DNA of 64,000 nt. Origin: Pseudomonas aegrilactucae (lineage in GTDB: Bacteria; Pseudomonadota; Gammaproteobacteria; Pseudomonadales; Pseudomonadaceae). Below are positions 8,070-16,350 of this stretch, one piece after another. Each line of letters begins with the position of its first letter. The stretch's first letter is position 1. The stretch covers positions 1-64,000 of the forward strand of contig NZ_JAHTBI010000023.1 in the NCBI RefSeq assembly GCF_019168305.1. Direction: 5' to 3'. The notes beneath the pieces were generated by a model, which did no database searches, had not been told where the DNA came from, and saw only the letters and a list, made by a program, of their open reading frames with translations. A program made the translations under genes and the position numbers.

Positions 8070-8879
8070 TCAGGCGCTGGTTTCAGTGCGCCGGCGCAGG
8101 GCAGCGGCAATAATCATCACCAGCACCGACAGGCCGATCAGCAACGTCGACGCGACGGCGATCACCGGGGTCAGGTCCTGGCGCAGGGTGGTCCACATCT
8201 TTACCGGCAGGGTCTGCAGCGTCGGGCTGGCCATCATCACGCTCAGCACCACCTCGTCCCACGACACCAGGAACGCAAACAGCGCACCGGCCACCATCCC
8301 CGGGCGTATCGCCGGGAAGGTCACCTTGAACACTGCCTGCAAACGCGAGGCACCGCAGATCACCGCCGCATCCTCGATCGACTGGTCGAACAGCTTGAGC
8401 GAGTTGATGATCGAGATGATGGTGAAGGGCAGGGCGACGATCACGTGGCTGACCACGAAAGCGAACATCGTGCCGGTGTAGCCGAGCTTGAGAAACAGTG
8501 CGTACACCGCTACCGCGATGATCACCAGTGGCACGATCATCGGCAGGGTGAACAGCCCGTAGAGCATCTCGCGCCCCGGGAAGCGCCCGCGCACCAGCGC
8601 GAAGGCAGTCGGCAGGCCCAGCGCCACCGCACACACGGTGGTCAGCACGGCGACCTTGAGGCTGGCCATGGCCGCGCTCATCCAGTCGGGGTTGGAGAAG
8701 AACTGCCCGTACCATTTGAGCGTCCAGCCCGGTGGCGGGAACACCAGCCACTGGGACGAACCGAACGACAGCAGCACGATGAACACGATCGGCAGCAGCA
8801 GGAAAAGGCCGATCAACCCGGTGGTGGCGTACAGGCCGAAACGCATGCGCCGGCTCATCGCATTGGGAGTCAGGAGCAT
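8070..8879 (-). CDS. ABC transporter permease (PotC-like)
   Basis: 269-residue inner-membrane permease with about six helices and the BPD-transporter EAA loop (IEDAAVICGASRLQAVFKVTFP). The ATG at 8879 is preceded by a GAGGTAA Shine-Dalgarno at good distance. It overlaps nothing and lies 6 bp after the preceding permease gene and 17 bp before the ATPase gene. Confidence 0.88.
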   Translation of the reverse strand: MLLTPNAMSRRMRFGLYATTGLIGLFLLLPIVFIVLLSFGSSQWLVFPPPGWTLKWYGQFFSNPDWMSAAMASLKVAVLTTVCAVALGLPTAFALVRGRFPGREMLYGLFTLPMIVPLVIIAVAVYALFLKLGYTGTMFAFVVSHVIVALPFTIISIINSLKLFDQSIEDAAVICGASRLQAVFKVTFPAIRPGMVAGALFAFLVSWDEVVLSVMMASPTLQTLPVKMWTTLRQDLTPVIAVASTLLIGLSVLVMIIAAALRRRTETSA

Positions 8880-8885
8880 GAGCGC

Positions 8886-9806
8886 TTACCTCGCGTTACT
8901 GGCGCCAACCGGGGATTCCGGTTGAAGCTTCAGGTAGAAGTAGAACAGCACCAGGGTGATCACGATCAGCAACGCGGCGCCGGCACTGGCCAGGCCCCAG
9001 TTGAGGAACGATTGCACCTGCTGGATGATGAACTCCGGCAGCATCATGTTCTGCGCCCCGCCCAGCAGCGCCGGGGTGACGTAGTAACCGAGCGACATCA
9101 CGAACACCATCAGCCCGCCCGAGAACAGCCCCGGCCGGCACAGCGGCAGGAACACCCGGAAGAAGTTGGTCCACGGGCTGGCGCCACAGATGGAGCCGGC
9201 CTGCAGGATCATCGGGTCGATGGCCTGCATGGTCGCCTGCAGCGGCAGCACGATGAACGGGATCATGATGTAGCTCATGCCGATCACCACGCCCGTGAGG
9301 TTGTGCACCATCTCCAGCGGCTGGTCGATGATGCCCATGGCCATCAGCGCCTTGTTGATCACCCCGGAAGCCTGCAGCAGTACCAGCCAGGAGTAGGTGC
9401 GCGCCAGCAGGCTGGTCCACATCGACAGCAGCACGATGTTGAGGATCCAGCGGCCCCAGCCACGCGGTACCAGGGTGATCGCCCAGGCCAGCGGGAAGCC
9501 CAGCAGCAGGCTGAACAGGGTCACCAGGCCGGCCACCGAGAAGGTGTTGAGCAGCACCCGCGCATACGCCGAGTTGGCGAACAGCTGTTCGTAGTTGCCC
9601 AGCCCCGGCACCGGTTCCAGCACGCCGCGCAGCAGCAGGCCGATCAGCGGGGCGAGGAAGAACAGGCCGAGGAACAGCAGCGCCGGCAGCAGGTTGCCGG
9701 CGCCGCGCCAGCGCTGCGCCAGGGACGGTGTGGTAGGGGCGGCCGGGCCGGCAGTGCCAGCGGCGCTCCCGGTCGGGCCTGGGTGACGGGATGGGGTCGC
9801 CGCCAT
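8886..9806 (-). CDS. ABC transporter permease (PotB-like)
   Basis: 306-residue permease with six predicted helices and the EAA-type loop LQAGSICGASPWTNFFRVFLP. The N-terminal ~30 residues are Ala/Pro/Thr-rich and variable. Starts at 9806, 9824 (ATG) or 9833 (GTG) are possible; 9806 avoids overlap with the preceding gene, whose stop is 2 bp away. It forms the membrane channel with the gene at 8070-8879. Confidence 0.85.
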   Translation of the reverse strand: MAATPSRHPGPTGSAAGTAGPAAPTTPSLAQRWRGAGNLLPALLFLGLFFLAPLIGLLLRGVLEPVPGLGNYEQLFANSAYARVLLNTFSVAGLVTLFSLLLGFPLAWAITLVPRGWGRWILNIVLLSMWTSLLARTYSWLVLLQASGVINKALMAMGIIDQPLEMVHNLTGVVIGMSYIMIPFIVLPLQATMQAIDPMILQAGSICGASPWTNFFRVFLPLCRPGLFSGGLMVFVMSLGYYVTPALLGGAQNMMLPEFIIQQVQSFLNWGLASAGAALLIVITLVLFYFYLKLQPESPVGASNAR

Positions 9807-9808
9807 TT

Positions 9809-10834
9809 TTATTTGACCAGCCATTCGTTCCACCGTGTCGCGATGGCCGGACCGTTCTTGGCCCAGTACGCGAAGTCGAGAGTGATCTGATCCTTGGCGT
9901 AAGCCGTTGGCAGGTTAGGCGCCAGCACCGAGTCCAGGCGCGCCACGCTGTCGAGGTTGACCGGGGCGTAGGCGGTCAGGTTGGAGAAGTCGGCCTGACC
10001 CTTGGCACTGCTGGCATTGGCCAGGAACTTCATCGCCGCGTCCTTGTTTTTCGCGCCCTTGGGGATGACCAGGAAATCGGCCATGACCAGGTTCTGCTTC
10101 CAGCTCACGCCCACCGGCGCGCCGTCCTGTTGCAGGGCGTAGATGCGACCGTTCCAGAACTGCCCAAGGCTGGCTTCACCCGAGGCCAGCAGTTGCTGGG
10201 ATTGCGCGCCGCCGCCCCACCACACGATGTCTTTCTTGATGGTGTCGAGCTTCTTGAAGGCGCGGTCCAGGTCCAGCGGGTAGAGCTTGTCGGCGGCTAC
10301 GCCGTCGGCCAGCAGGGCCAGTTCCAGCACGCCCGGGCTGGGCCATTTGTACAGCGCACGCTTGCCAGGGAAGGTCTTGGTGTCGAACAGCGCGCTCCAG
10401 TCCACCGGCTTGCTGGCGCCCAGCTTGCCTTCGTTGTAGCCGAGCACGAAGGAGAAGAAGAACGAGCCCACGCCGTGGTCGGAGACGAAACGCGGGTCGA
10501 GCTTGTCGCGTTGGATGGTGTTGAAGTCCAGGGGTTCGAGCAGGCCTTCGGCGGCGGCGCGCAAGGCAAAGTCTGCCTCCACGTCGACCACGTCCCACTG
10601 CACGTTGCCGCTCTCGACCATGGCCTTGAGCTTGCCGTAGTCGGTGGGGCCGTCCTGCACCACGGTGATACCGCTGCTCTTCGTGAACGGATCGGCCCAG
10701 GCCTGCTTCTGCGCATCCTGGGTGCTGCCGCCCCAGCTGACGAAGTTGACGCTCTCGGCTGCCGACACGACGGTGCTGGCTGCCGTGAGCAGGCCGGCGA
10801 CCAGTAATGCCGTTGCACGTTTTTTCAACACCAT
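9809..10834 (-). CDS. ABC transporter periplasmic substrate-binding protein (PotD-like)
   Basis: 341-residue type II periplasmic binding protein with a signal peptide (LLVAGLLTAASTVVSAAES). The mature start VNFVSWGGSTQDAQ is typical of PotD/polyamine-like binders. The ATG at 10834 has a GAGGG Shine-Dalgarno 7 bases upstream; the GTG at 10840 would be too close to it. It is the first gene of the four-gene transporter operon behind the operator at 10976-11000. Related binders take polyamines, opines, betaines and other cations; the ligand cannot be predicted from sequence alone. Confidence 0.88.
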   Translation of the reverse strand: MVLKKRATALLVAGLLTAASTVVSAAESVNFVSWGGSTQDAQKQAWADPFTKSSGITVVQDGPTDYGKLKAMVESGNVQWDVVDVEADFALRAAAEGLLEPLDFNTIQRDKLDPRFVSDHGVGSFFFSFVLGYNEGKLGASKPVDWSALFDTKTFPGKRALYKWPSPGVLELALLADGVAADKLYPLDLDRAFKKLDTIKKDIVWWGGGAQSQQLLASGEASLGQFWNGRIYALQQDGAPVGVSWKQNLVMADFLVIPKGAKNKDAAMKFLANASSAKGQADFSNLTAYAPVNLDSVARLDSVLAPNLPTAYAKDQITLDFAYWAKNGPAIATRWNEWLVK

Positions 10835-10975
10835 GTTCACGCCCTCATTTGTTGTGTTTTTGAGCGGGCTGTTGTCGCCCGCCTATCGGGAGCAGTAGGT
10901 CCTAACGGCGACCGTGCCAGGGGCTGTTGTTGTGCCGTCCCTGGCGGGCGCCGCTGGTAAAAATGTTCGGTCTAC

Positions 10976-11000
10976 GGAATATCATATTATGGTATTCCAA
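10976..11000. promoter_or_regulatory. Shared regulon operator, copy 4
   Basis: Read on the minus strand this is TTGGAATACCATAATATGAT, the same orientation as the ABC operon it precedes. It stands about 140 bp upstream of the binding-protein start and just past the end of the ribB-like gene. Confidence 0.7.
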
Positions 11001-11071
11001 GCATTGTGCAAGCACTTTGCCGTACCGGTTATCCGGCCAGTCAAGTGTCAGCCTGGCGCGGTTTTACCGGA

Positions 11072-12181
11072 TCAGGCAGAAAACGGAATACTTTCAACCA
11101 CCTCCAGGTTGTAGCCGGTCAGGCCAGCGTATTTGAGCGGCGGGCCCAGGTGGCGCAGCTTGCCTACGCCCAGGTCTTGCAGTATCTGTGCCCCGGTGCC
11201 CACCTCCGAATAGATGCGCGACTGCGAGCGGCTGTACTGGCGCGGTGGCTGGGTAAGCTGCGGTACGCGCTCAAGCAGCGCCTGGGAGGATTCATGGTTG
11301 GCCAGCACCACCACCACGCCATGGCCGTGCTCGGCGACTTTCTGCAGCGCCGCCCACAGCGTCCAGTTGCTGGGGCCGTTGTACTCGGCGCCGACCAGGT
11401 CGCGCAGCGGGTCGATCACGTGCACGCGTACCAGGGTGGGCTCTTCGGGGCGCAGGGTGCCCATTACCATGGCCATGTGCACGCCGCCTTCGATGCGGTC
11501 TTCATAGGTGACCAGGCGGAAAGTGCCGTGCACCGTCGGCAGTTCGCGTTCGCCGATGCGCGCCACGGTGTGCTCGGTGCTCAGGCGGTAATGGATGAGG
11601 TCGGCGATGGTGCCGATCTTGATGCCATGGCGGCGCGCGAACACTTCCAGGTCCGGGCGCCGGGCCATGGTGCCGTCATCGTTCATCACTTCGACGATCA
11701 CCGAGGCCGGGGTGAAGCCGGCCAGGCGTGCCAGGTCGCAGCCGGCCTCGGTGTGCCCGGCGCGGGTCAGTACGCCGCCTTCCTTGGCCCGCAGCGGGAA
11801 GATATGCCCCGGTTGCACCAGGTCATCCGAGCCGGCATCGGCGGCTACCGCGGCGGCCACGGTGCGCGCACGGTCGGCGGCTGAAATGCCGGTGGTGACA
11901 CCGCTGGCTGCTTCGATAGATACCGTGAAGGCGGTGCTGAACACGCTGCCGTTGCTGGGTACCATCTGCTCCAGGCCCAGGCGCTGGCAGTGCTCGTCGG
12001 TCAGGGTCAGGCAGATCAGCCCACGCGCCTCGCGGGCCATGAAGCTGATGGCCTGGGCATCGCAACAGTCGGCGGCCAGCAGCAGGTCGCCCTCGTTTTC
12101 GCGGTCCTCGTCGTCGACCAGCAAGACCATCTTGCCCTGGCGGTAGTCTTCAATGATTTCTTCGATGCTGTTGAAGGCCAT
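11072..12181 (-). CDS. ribB: RibB-type 3,4-dihydroxy-2-butanone-4-phosphate synthase with degenerate GTP cyclohydrolase II domain
   Basis: 369 residues. The N-terminal ~200 residues are a complete DHBP synthase ([16 protein letters not shown], the [13 protein letters not shown] catalytic segment), which makes the four-carbon riboflavin precursor from ribulose 5-phosphate. The C-terminal part has the GTP cyclohydrolase II fold ([14 protein letters not shown]) but lacks the zinc-binding cysteines normally following VRVHSEC, so it is probably not a cyclohydrolase. This architecture is common in proteobacterial RibB proteins. It has its own shared operator at 12206. An extra riboflavin-synthesis gene inside the regulon makes sense for supplying FMN to the two-component monooxygenase. 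It is likely a second copy beside the housekeeping rib genes elsewhere. Confidence 0.88.
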   Translation of the reverse strand: MAFNSIEEIIEDYRQGKMVLLVDDEDRENEGDLLLAADCCDAQAISFMAREARGLICLTLTDEHCQRLGLEQMVPSNGSVFSTAFTVSIEAASGVTTGISAADRARTVAAAVAADAGSDDLVQPGHIFPLRAKEGGVLTRAGHTEAGCDLARLAGFTPASVIVEVMNDDGTMARRPDLEVFARRHGIKIGTIADLIHYRLSTEHTVARIGERELPTVHGTFRLVTYEDRIEGGVHMAMVMGTLRPEEPTLVRVHVIDPLRDLVGAEYNGPSNWTLWAALQKVAEHGHGVVVVLANHESSQALLERVPQLTQPPRQYSRSQSRIYSEVGTGAQILQDLGVGKLRHLGPPLKYAGLTGYNLEVVESIPFSA

Positions 12182-12203
12182 GGTGCAGTGCTCGTGTTGG
12201 AAA

Positions 12204-12226
12204 AATTATGGTATACCATAATACAT
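12204..12226. promoter_or_regulatory. Shared regulon operator, copy 5 (divergent)
   Basis: TTATGGTATACCATAATACA (12206-12225) is the best-conserved copy; ATTATGGTATACCATAAT is an 18-bp perfect palindrome. It stands 25 bp upstream of ribB (leftward) and 20 bp upstream of the DUF1330 gene (rightward), so it probably controls both. Confidence 0.75.
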
Positions 12227-12245
12227 AACAACTGAGGAGGTGCGA

Positions 12246-12539
12246 ATGAAGGCTTACTGGATTGCCCACGTAGACGTCAGCGATGCCGATGCCTACAGCC
12301 AATACACATCGCGTGCGCCAGCGGCGTTCGTCAAATACGGCGGGCGCTTTCTGGCCCGTGGCGGCAAGAGCCAGGCGCTGGAAGGGCGCGACACCCCGCA
12401 GCGCAGCGTGGTCATCGAGTTCGATTCGTACGACCAGGCCGTGGCCTGCTACCACTCGCCCGAGTACCAGCACGCCAAGAGCCACCGCGCAGGCGTGGCA
12501 CGCGCTGAGGTCATTATCGTCGAGGGTTTCGACGCGTGA
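12246..12539 (+). CDS. DUF1330 family protein
   Basis: 97-residue ferredoxin-like dimeric alpha+beta barrel protein (MKAYWIAHVDVSDADAYSQY, KYGGRFLARGGKSQALEG, RSVVIEFDSYDQAVACYHSPEY). The ATG at 12246 follows GAGGAGG with a 5-base spacing, a strong start. Function of the family is not established; members often sit in catabolic clusters. It is the only rightward gene of the divergent promoter shared with ribB. Confidence 0.85.
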   Translation: MKAYWIAHVDVSDADAYSQYTSRAPAAFVKYGGRFLARGGKSQALEGRDTPQRSVVIEFDSYDQAVACYHSPEYQHAKSHRAGVARAEVIIVEGFDA

Positions 12540-12551
12540 GGGCGGCGGCGA

Positions 12552-13115
12552 TCAGCGGATGAAGTGGATCTTGCCGGTGTCGTCGCTGCCGATGTAGATG
12601 CCGTACACCCCGGCCTGGCGTTCCTCGATGTAGCGCTCGAGGATCTGCCGGATCGCCGGGTAGTAGATGGTGTCCCACGGGATGTCTTCAGGGGCGAAGA
12701 ATTGGTAGGCGAGGGTTTCCGGGCCGAACAGGCCGGTGACTTCCAGCGCGGTGGCGCGGTAGATGATGTACACCTCGCTGATCGCCGGCACGCTGAAGAT
12801 CGAGTAGGGCGAGTGGATCTCGGCGCGCACGCCGCTCTCTTCCCACACCTCGCGCAGGGCCGCCTGCTCGGTGGTCTCGTTGGCTTCCATGAAGCCGGCC
12901 GGCAGGGTCCAGGTGCCGGGGCGCGGCGGGATGGCGCGCTGGCACAAAAGGTACTTGCCGTCCTGCTCGATGATGCAGCCGGCAATGATCTTGGGGTTGA
13001 TGTAGTGGATGTAGCCGCAGCCGCCGCACATCAGGCGCTCATGGGTATCGCCCGGCGGTTGGCGGCGATCGAGGTCGCTGCCGCCGCAGCTGGGGCAAAA
13101 GCGCGGGGCGGCCAT
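12552..13115 (-). CDS. NUDIX hydrolase with zinc ribbon
   Basis: 187-residue protein. An N-terminal zinc ribbon (CPSCGG ... CGGCGY, residues 8-34) is followed by a NUDIX domain with an intact Nudix box (G-x5-E-x7-REVWEESG, in GFMEANETTEQAALREVWEE). The layout resembles NudC/NADH-pyrophosphatase relatives. It follows the gntR gene by 2 bp and is co-transcribed with it. A dinucleotide such as FAD, NADH or ADP-ribose is a likely substrate. In a flavin-centred regulon FAD-to-FMN conversion is an attractive but unproven role. Confidence 0.82.
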   Translation of the reverse strand: MAAPRFCPSCGGSDLDRRQPPGDTHERLMCGGCGYIHYINPKIIAGCIIEQDGKYLLCQRAIPPRPGTWTLPAGFMEANETTEQAALREVWEESGVRAEIHSPYSIFSVPAISEVYIIYRATALEVTGLFGPETLAYQFFAPEDIPWDTIYYPAIRQILERYIEERQAGVYGIYIGSDDTGKIHFIR

Positions 13116-13117
13116 GG

Positions 13118-13870
13118 TCAGCGGCCTATGCGCGGTTCTTTGAGGGCGATGGGGGCGGTGATCTCGGGGATCTGGCCGGCGTCTTCCTGCTTGCGCTTGA
13201 GGTACTCCAGGGCCACCTTGGCGGCGGCGCGTACGTGGTCGACCGACGCCTGGTGCGCGGCCAGCGGGTCGCCGCTCTTGATCGCGGCGACGATGCGTTC
13301 CATTTCCTGGTTGCTGGTGCCGCGGCGGTTCTCCTGCGAGACCGAGGTGGCGCGCAGGTAGCTGATGCGCGCCTGCAACTGGCGCAGCTGGGTGGCTGCC
13401 ACGTGGTTGCCGGAGCCTTCGAGCAGCACGTCGTAGAAGCCCTGTACCGAGTCGATCACCTGCTGCAGCTCGCCTTCGGTGAGCGCCTTGCGGTTCTCTT
13501 CCAGGGCTTTTTCCAGGGCCTTGATGTCCTTGGCCTTGGCGCGCAGGGTGAACAGCTGCACGATCAGGCCTTCGAGCACACAGCGCAGCTCGTAGATATC
13601 GCCGGCGTCTTCGAGCGTGATGATGGCCACCCGTGGGCCCTTGGCATCGGCGAACTCCACCAGGCCTTCGGACTCCAGGTGACGCAGCGCTTCACGCACC
13701 GAGGTGCGGCTTACGCCAAGACGGTCGCACAGGTCGCGTTCAACCAGGCGATCGCCTGGCAGGAGCTGGAAATTCATGATGGCGCTTCGCAGTTTATCCA
13801 GCACGATTTCGCGCAGGGTAACGGGGTTGCGGTTGACCTTGAAGCTGTCGTCGAGTGGCAGGCGTTTCAT
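13118..13870 (-). CDS. GntR family regulator, FadR/FCD subfamily
   Basis: 250 residues with an N-terminal winged HTH (VTLREIVLDKLRSAIMNF, then the LVERDLCDRLGVSRTSVREALRHLE recognition helix) and a C-terminal all-helical FCD ligand-binding domain carrying the usual metal-binding histidine region. It is 47 bp downstream of the PcaC-like gene and has no operator directly in front, so it is probably read from the operator at 17831 and is autoregulated. It is the most likely protein to bind the six TGGTATACC(A/G)TAATA sites, because palindromes of that kind are typical of this subfamily. Confidence 0.88.
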   Translation of the reverse strand: MKRLPLDDSFKVNRNPVTLREIVLDKLRSAIMNFQLLPGDRLVERDLCDRLGVSRTSVREALRHLESEGLVEFADAKGPRVAIITLEDAGDIYELRCVLEGLIVQLFTLRAKAKDIKALEKALEENRKALTEGELQQVIDSVQGFYDVLLEGSGNHVAATQLRQLQARISYLRATSVSQENRRGTSNQEMERIVAAIKSGDPLAAHQASVDHVRAAAKVALEYLKRKQEDAGQIPEITAPIALKEPRIGR

Positions 13871-13917
13871 GGGTTCTGCTCTGAGTGGGCTGTCCTGGCG
13901 ACAAGAGCAGCCCAGGT

Positions 13918-14307
13918 TTAACTGGAGGCCTCTGCATCGGCTTCGGCGAAGGCTTCGCGGGCAAGCCGGAAGCTGTCTACGGCGGCGGGTACACCGCAGT
14001 AAATGCCGACCTGAAGCAGAATTTCGCGTATTTGTTCACGGCTGAGCCCATTACGCAATGCGCCACGTACGTGCAGCTTGAGTTCATGGGGCCGATTGAG
14101 GGCCGAAATCATGGCCAAGTTTATCATGCTGCGCTCTTTAAGCGACAAACCCTCACGGCCCCATACGTGGCCCCAGCAGTACTCGGTGACCATCTCCTGC
14201 AGGGGGCGGGTGAAGTCGTCGGCATTCTCGATCGACCGTTGCACGTAGGCCTCGCCCAGCACCTGGGTGCGGATCGCCAGGCCTTTTTCGTATTTCTCGT
14301 TGCTCAT
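13918..14307 (-). CDS. Carboxymuconolactone decarboxylase (PcaC/AhpD-like) family protein
   Basis: 129 residues with the PcaC-type fold: YCWGHVWGREGLSLKERSM, then MISALNRPHELKLHVRGALRNGLSREQIREILLQ. PcaC decarboxylates 4-carboxymuconolactone in the protocatechuate pathway; other members are AhpD-like thiol reductases, but the CxxC pair of AhpD is absent here. No other beta-ketoadipate gene is nearby, so the substrate is probably a related intermediate of this locus. It lies after a hairpin terminator that separates it from the upstream flavin reductase gene. Confidence 0.82.
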   Translation of the reverse strand: MSNEKYEKGLAIRTQVLGEAYVQRSIENADDFTRPLQEMVTEYCWGHVWGREGLSLKERSMINLAMISALNRPHELKLHVRGALRNGLSREQIREILLQVGIYCGVPAAVDSFRLAREAFAEADAEASS

Positions 14308-14322
14308 GTCGGCTCCCTGAAT

Positions 14323-14366
14323 AAAAAAGGGGCCGCTACCGAGGGGGGTAGCGCACGGCCCCGTAA
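14323..14366 (-). terminator. Intra-operon rho-independent terminator or attenuator
   Basis: On the minus strand GGGGCCG and CTACC pair with GGTAG and CGGCCCC around a small loop (14329-14362), then a run TTTTTTAT follows (14328-14321). It is a proper terminator for leftward transcription between the flavin reductase (upstream) and the PcaC-like gene (downstream). It would lower, or conditionally block, expression of PcaC-like, gntR and NUDIX. Confidence 0.7.
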
Positions 14367-14373
14367 AAAGTTG

Positions 14374-14859
14374 TCAGGCCAGGGTGGGCAGCGCGCCCAG
14401 CTTGCCCTTGTGGTACACCATCGGCGTGACCGCCTGCTCGGGCAGGATCAGGTGCTTCACTGCGCCGACGATGATCGCGTGATCGCCGCCGTCGTACTCA
14501 CGCCACAGCTCGCACTCGATGATCGCGGTGGCCTTGGCCAGCAGCGGGTTGCCCAGCTCGCTCAGGTGCCACTCGATGCCCTTGGCCTTGTCTTTGCCCT
14601 TGCCGGCGAAGGCGTAGGCCTCGGCGGTCTGGTCGGCCGACAGCAGGTGGATCGCAAACTGCTTGCTGTCACGCAGGATCGGGTAGGTGTCGGAGGCATA
14701 GTTGGGGCAGAACAGCACCAGCGCCGGGTCGATCGACAGCGCGCTGAACGCGCTGGCGGTGATGCCGACGATCTCGCCGTCCGGGTCCAGGGTGGTGACC
14801 ACCGTGACACCGGACGGGAAGGAGCCCATGACTTCTTTGTAAATGCCGGGTTCGATCAT
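14374..14859 (-). CDS. NAD(P)H-dependent flavin (FMN) reductase, copy 2
   Basis: 161-residue HpaC/RutF-type reductase, the paralogue of the protein at 3940-4425. They share MGSFPSGVTV, GKGKDKA, WHLSELGNPLLA-like and ECELWREYDGGDHAIIVG blocks. Differences concentrate in the cofactor loop (DPDGEIVGITASAFSALS versus DDDGQVVGLTASAFSSLS) and the C-terminus. It is the fourth gene of the operon starting at 17794. It is a second FMNH2 source for the same monooxygenase or for one outside the window. Confidence 0.88.
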   Translation of the reverse strand: MIEPGIYKEVMGSFPSGVTVVTTLDPDGEIVGITASAFSALSIDPALVLFCPNYASDTYPILRDSKQFAIHLLSADQTAEAYAFAGKGKDKAKGIEWHLSELGNPLLAKATAIIECELWREYDGGDHAIIVGAVKHLILPEQAVTPMVYHKGKLGALPTLA

Positions 14860-14871
14860 TGTTCAGGTCTC

Positions 14872-16350
14872 CTATCGCATCACGAACGGGTCGGGCATGG
14901 GCGCTTGCGAGAGGTTGATCCACACCGTCTTGAGTTCGGTATAGGCCAGCACCGAATCGATGCCGCTCTCGCGACCGTAGCCGCTGTTCTTGAAACCGCC
15001 GATCGGGGCCATGGCCGAGACCGCACGGTAAGTATTGACCCAGATGATCCCCGAGCGCACGTCACGGGCCAGGCGGTGGGCACGGCCCAGGTCGCGGGTC
15101 CAGATGCCGGCCGCCAGGCCGAACTGCGAGTCGTTGGCGATGGCCAGCGCCTGGGCCTCGTCCTTGAAGCGGATCACCGAGGCCACCGGGCCGAATACTT
15201 CTTCCTGCATGATCTTCATCGAGTTGCTGTCGCACTCGAACAGGGTCGGCTCGTAGAACCAGCCGCTGCCGATGTCCGCACGCTTGCCGCCCATGCGCAG
15301 GCGCGCACCTTCGGCCAGCGCGTCGGCGACCAGGCCTTCGACCACGGCCAGTTGCTGCGCGGTGGCCATCGGGCCCATCTCGCTGCTGTCGTCCTGCGGG
15401 TTGCCGATACGGATGCGCTGGGCGCGTTCGACCAGGCGTTCGACGAATTCGTCGTAGATCTCGTCCTGTACCAGCAGGCGCGAGCCCGATACGCAGCTTT
15501 GCCCGGAAGCGGCATAGATACCGGCGATGGCGCCATTGATCGCGCTGTCCAGGTCGGCATCGGCAAAGATGATGTTGGGCGACTTGCCGCCCAGCTCCAG
15601 CGACAGCTTGGCGAAGTTCTCGGCGCTGCTGCGCACCACATGGCGCGCGGTGGCCGCGCCGCCGGTGAAGGCGATCTTGCGTACCAGCGGGTGGCGGGTC
15701 AGGGCGGCGCCGGTGCTGGGGCCGTAGCCGGTCACCACGTTGACCACACCGGCCGGGATGCCCGCTTCAAGGGCCAGGCGTGCCAGTTCCAGAAGGGTTG
15801 CCGAAGCGTGTTCGGATGGCTTGAGCACGATGGTGTTGCCGGCCGCCAGGGCCGGGGCCAGCTTGATCGCGGTCAGGTACAGCGGGCTGTTCCAGGGGAT
15901 GATCCCGGCCACCACGCCCATCGGCTCGTGCACGGTGTAGGCGAACAGGTCGGGCTTGTCCAGCGGCAGGGTACCGCCTTCGAGCTTGTCGGCAAGGCCT
16001 GCGGTGTAGTGGAAAAACTCTGGCAGGTAGCCGACCTGGCCGCGGGTTTCGCGGATCAGCTTGCCGTTGTCACGGCTTTCCAGCTGGGCCAGGTGCTCCT
16101 TGTTCTCGGCGATCAGGTCGCCCAGGCGGCGCAGCAGTTTGCCCCGTGCGGTGGCGCTCAGGCCACGCCAGGCCGGGTTTTCGAAGGCGGCCTGGGCGGC
16201 CTGCACGGCGCGCTCCACATCCTCTTCGCCGGCATCGGGCAGCACCGCCCAGGGTTCGGCCAGGGCCGGGTTGAGGCTTTCGAAGGTCTTGCCGCTGAGG
16301 GCATCGACCCATTGGCCGTCGATGCACATCTGGAAGCGTGCGAGTGTCAT
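14872..16350 (-). CDS. NAD(P)+-dependent aldehyde dehydrogenase
   Basis: 492-residue ALDH superfamily enzyme with catalytic Cys286 (GQSCVSG), general-base Glu252 (LELGGKSPN), the IPWNSPLY and GNTIVLKPSEHA cofactor motifs, and the C-terminal GFKNSGYGRE loop. It oxidises an aldehyde intermediate to the acid. In the trigonelline and pyridine pathways an ALDH acts right after the luciferase-like ring opening, and this gene fits that slot. Its start codon overlaps the stop of the alpha/beta hydrolase gene by ATGA, so the two are translationally coupled. Confidence 0.92.
   Translation of the reverse strand: MTLARFQMCIDGQWVDALSGKTFESLNPALAEPWAVLPDAGEEDVERAVQAAQAAFENPAWRGLSATARGKLLRRLGDLIAENKEHLAQLESRDNGKLIRETRGQVGYLPEFFHYTAGLADKLEGGTLPLDKPDLFAYTVHEPMGVVAGIIPWNSPLYLTAIKLAPALAAGNTIVLKPSEHASATLLELARLALEAGIPAGVVNVVTGYGPSTGAALTRHPLVRKIAFTGGAATARHVVRSSAENFAKLSLELGGKSPNIIFADADLDSAINGAIAGIYAASGQSCVSGSRLLVQDEIYDEFVERLVERAQRIRIGNPQDDSSEMGPMATAQQLAVVEGLVADALAEGARLRMGGKRADIGSGWFYEPTLFECDSNSMKIMQEEVFGPVASVIRFKDEAQALAIANDSQFGLAAGIWTRDLGRAHRLARDVRSGIIWVNTYRAVSAMAPIGGFKNSGYGRESGIDSVLAYTELKTVWINLSQAPMPDPFVMR

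Noticed and set aside
11072..11650. GTP cyclohydrolase II activity of the RibB C-terminal domain
   Set aside because: The zinc-binding cysteine cluster expected after the VRVH segment is absent, so only the DHBP synthase half is claimed active.
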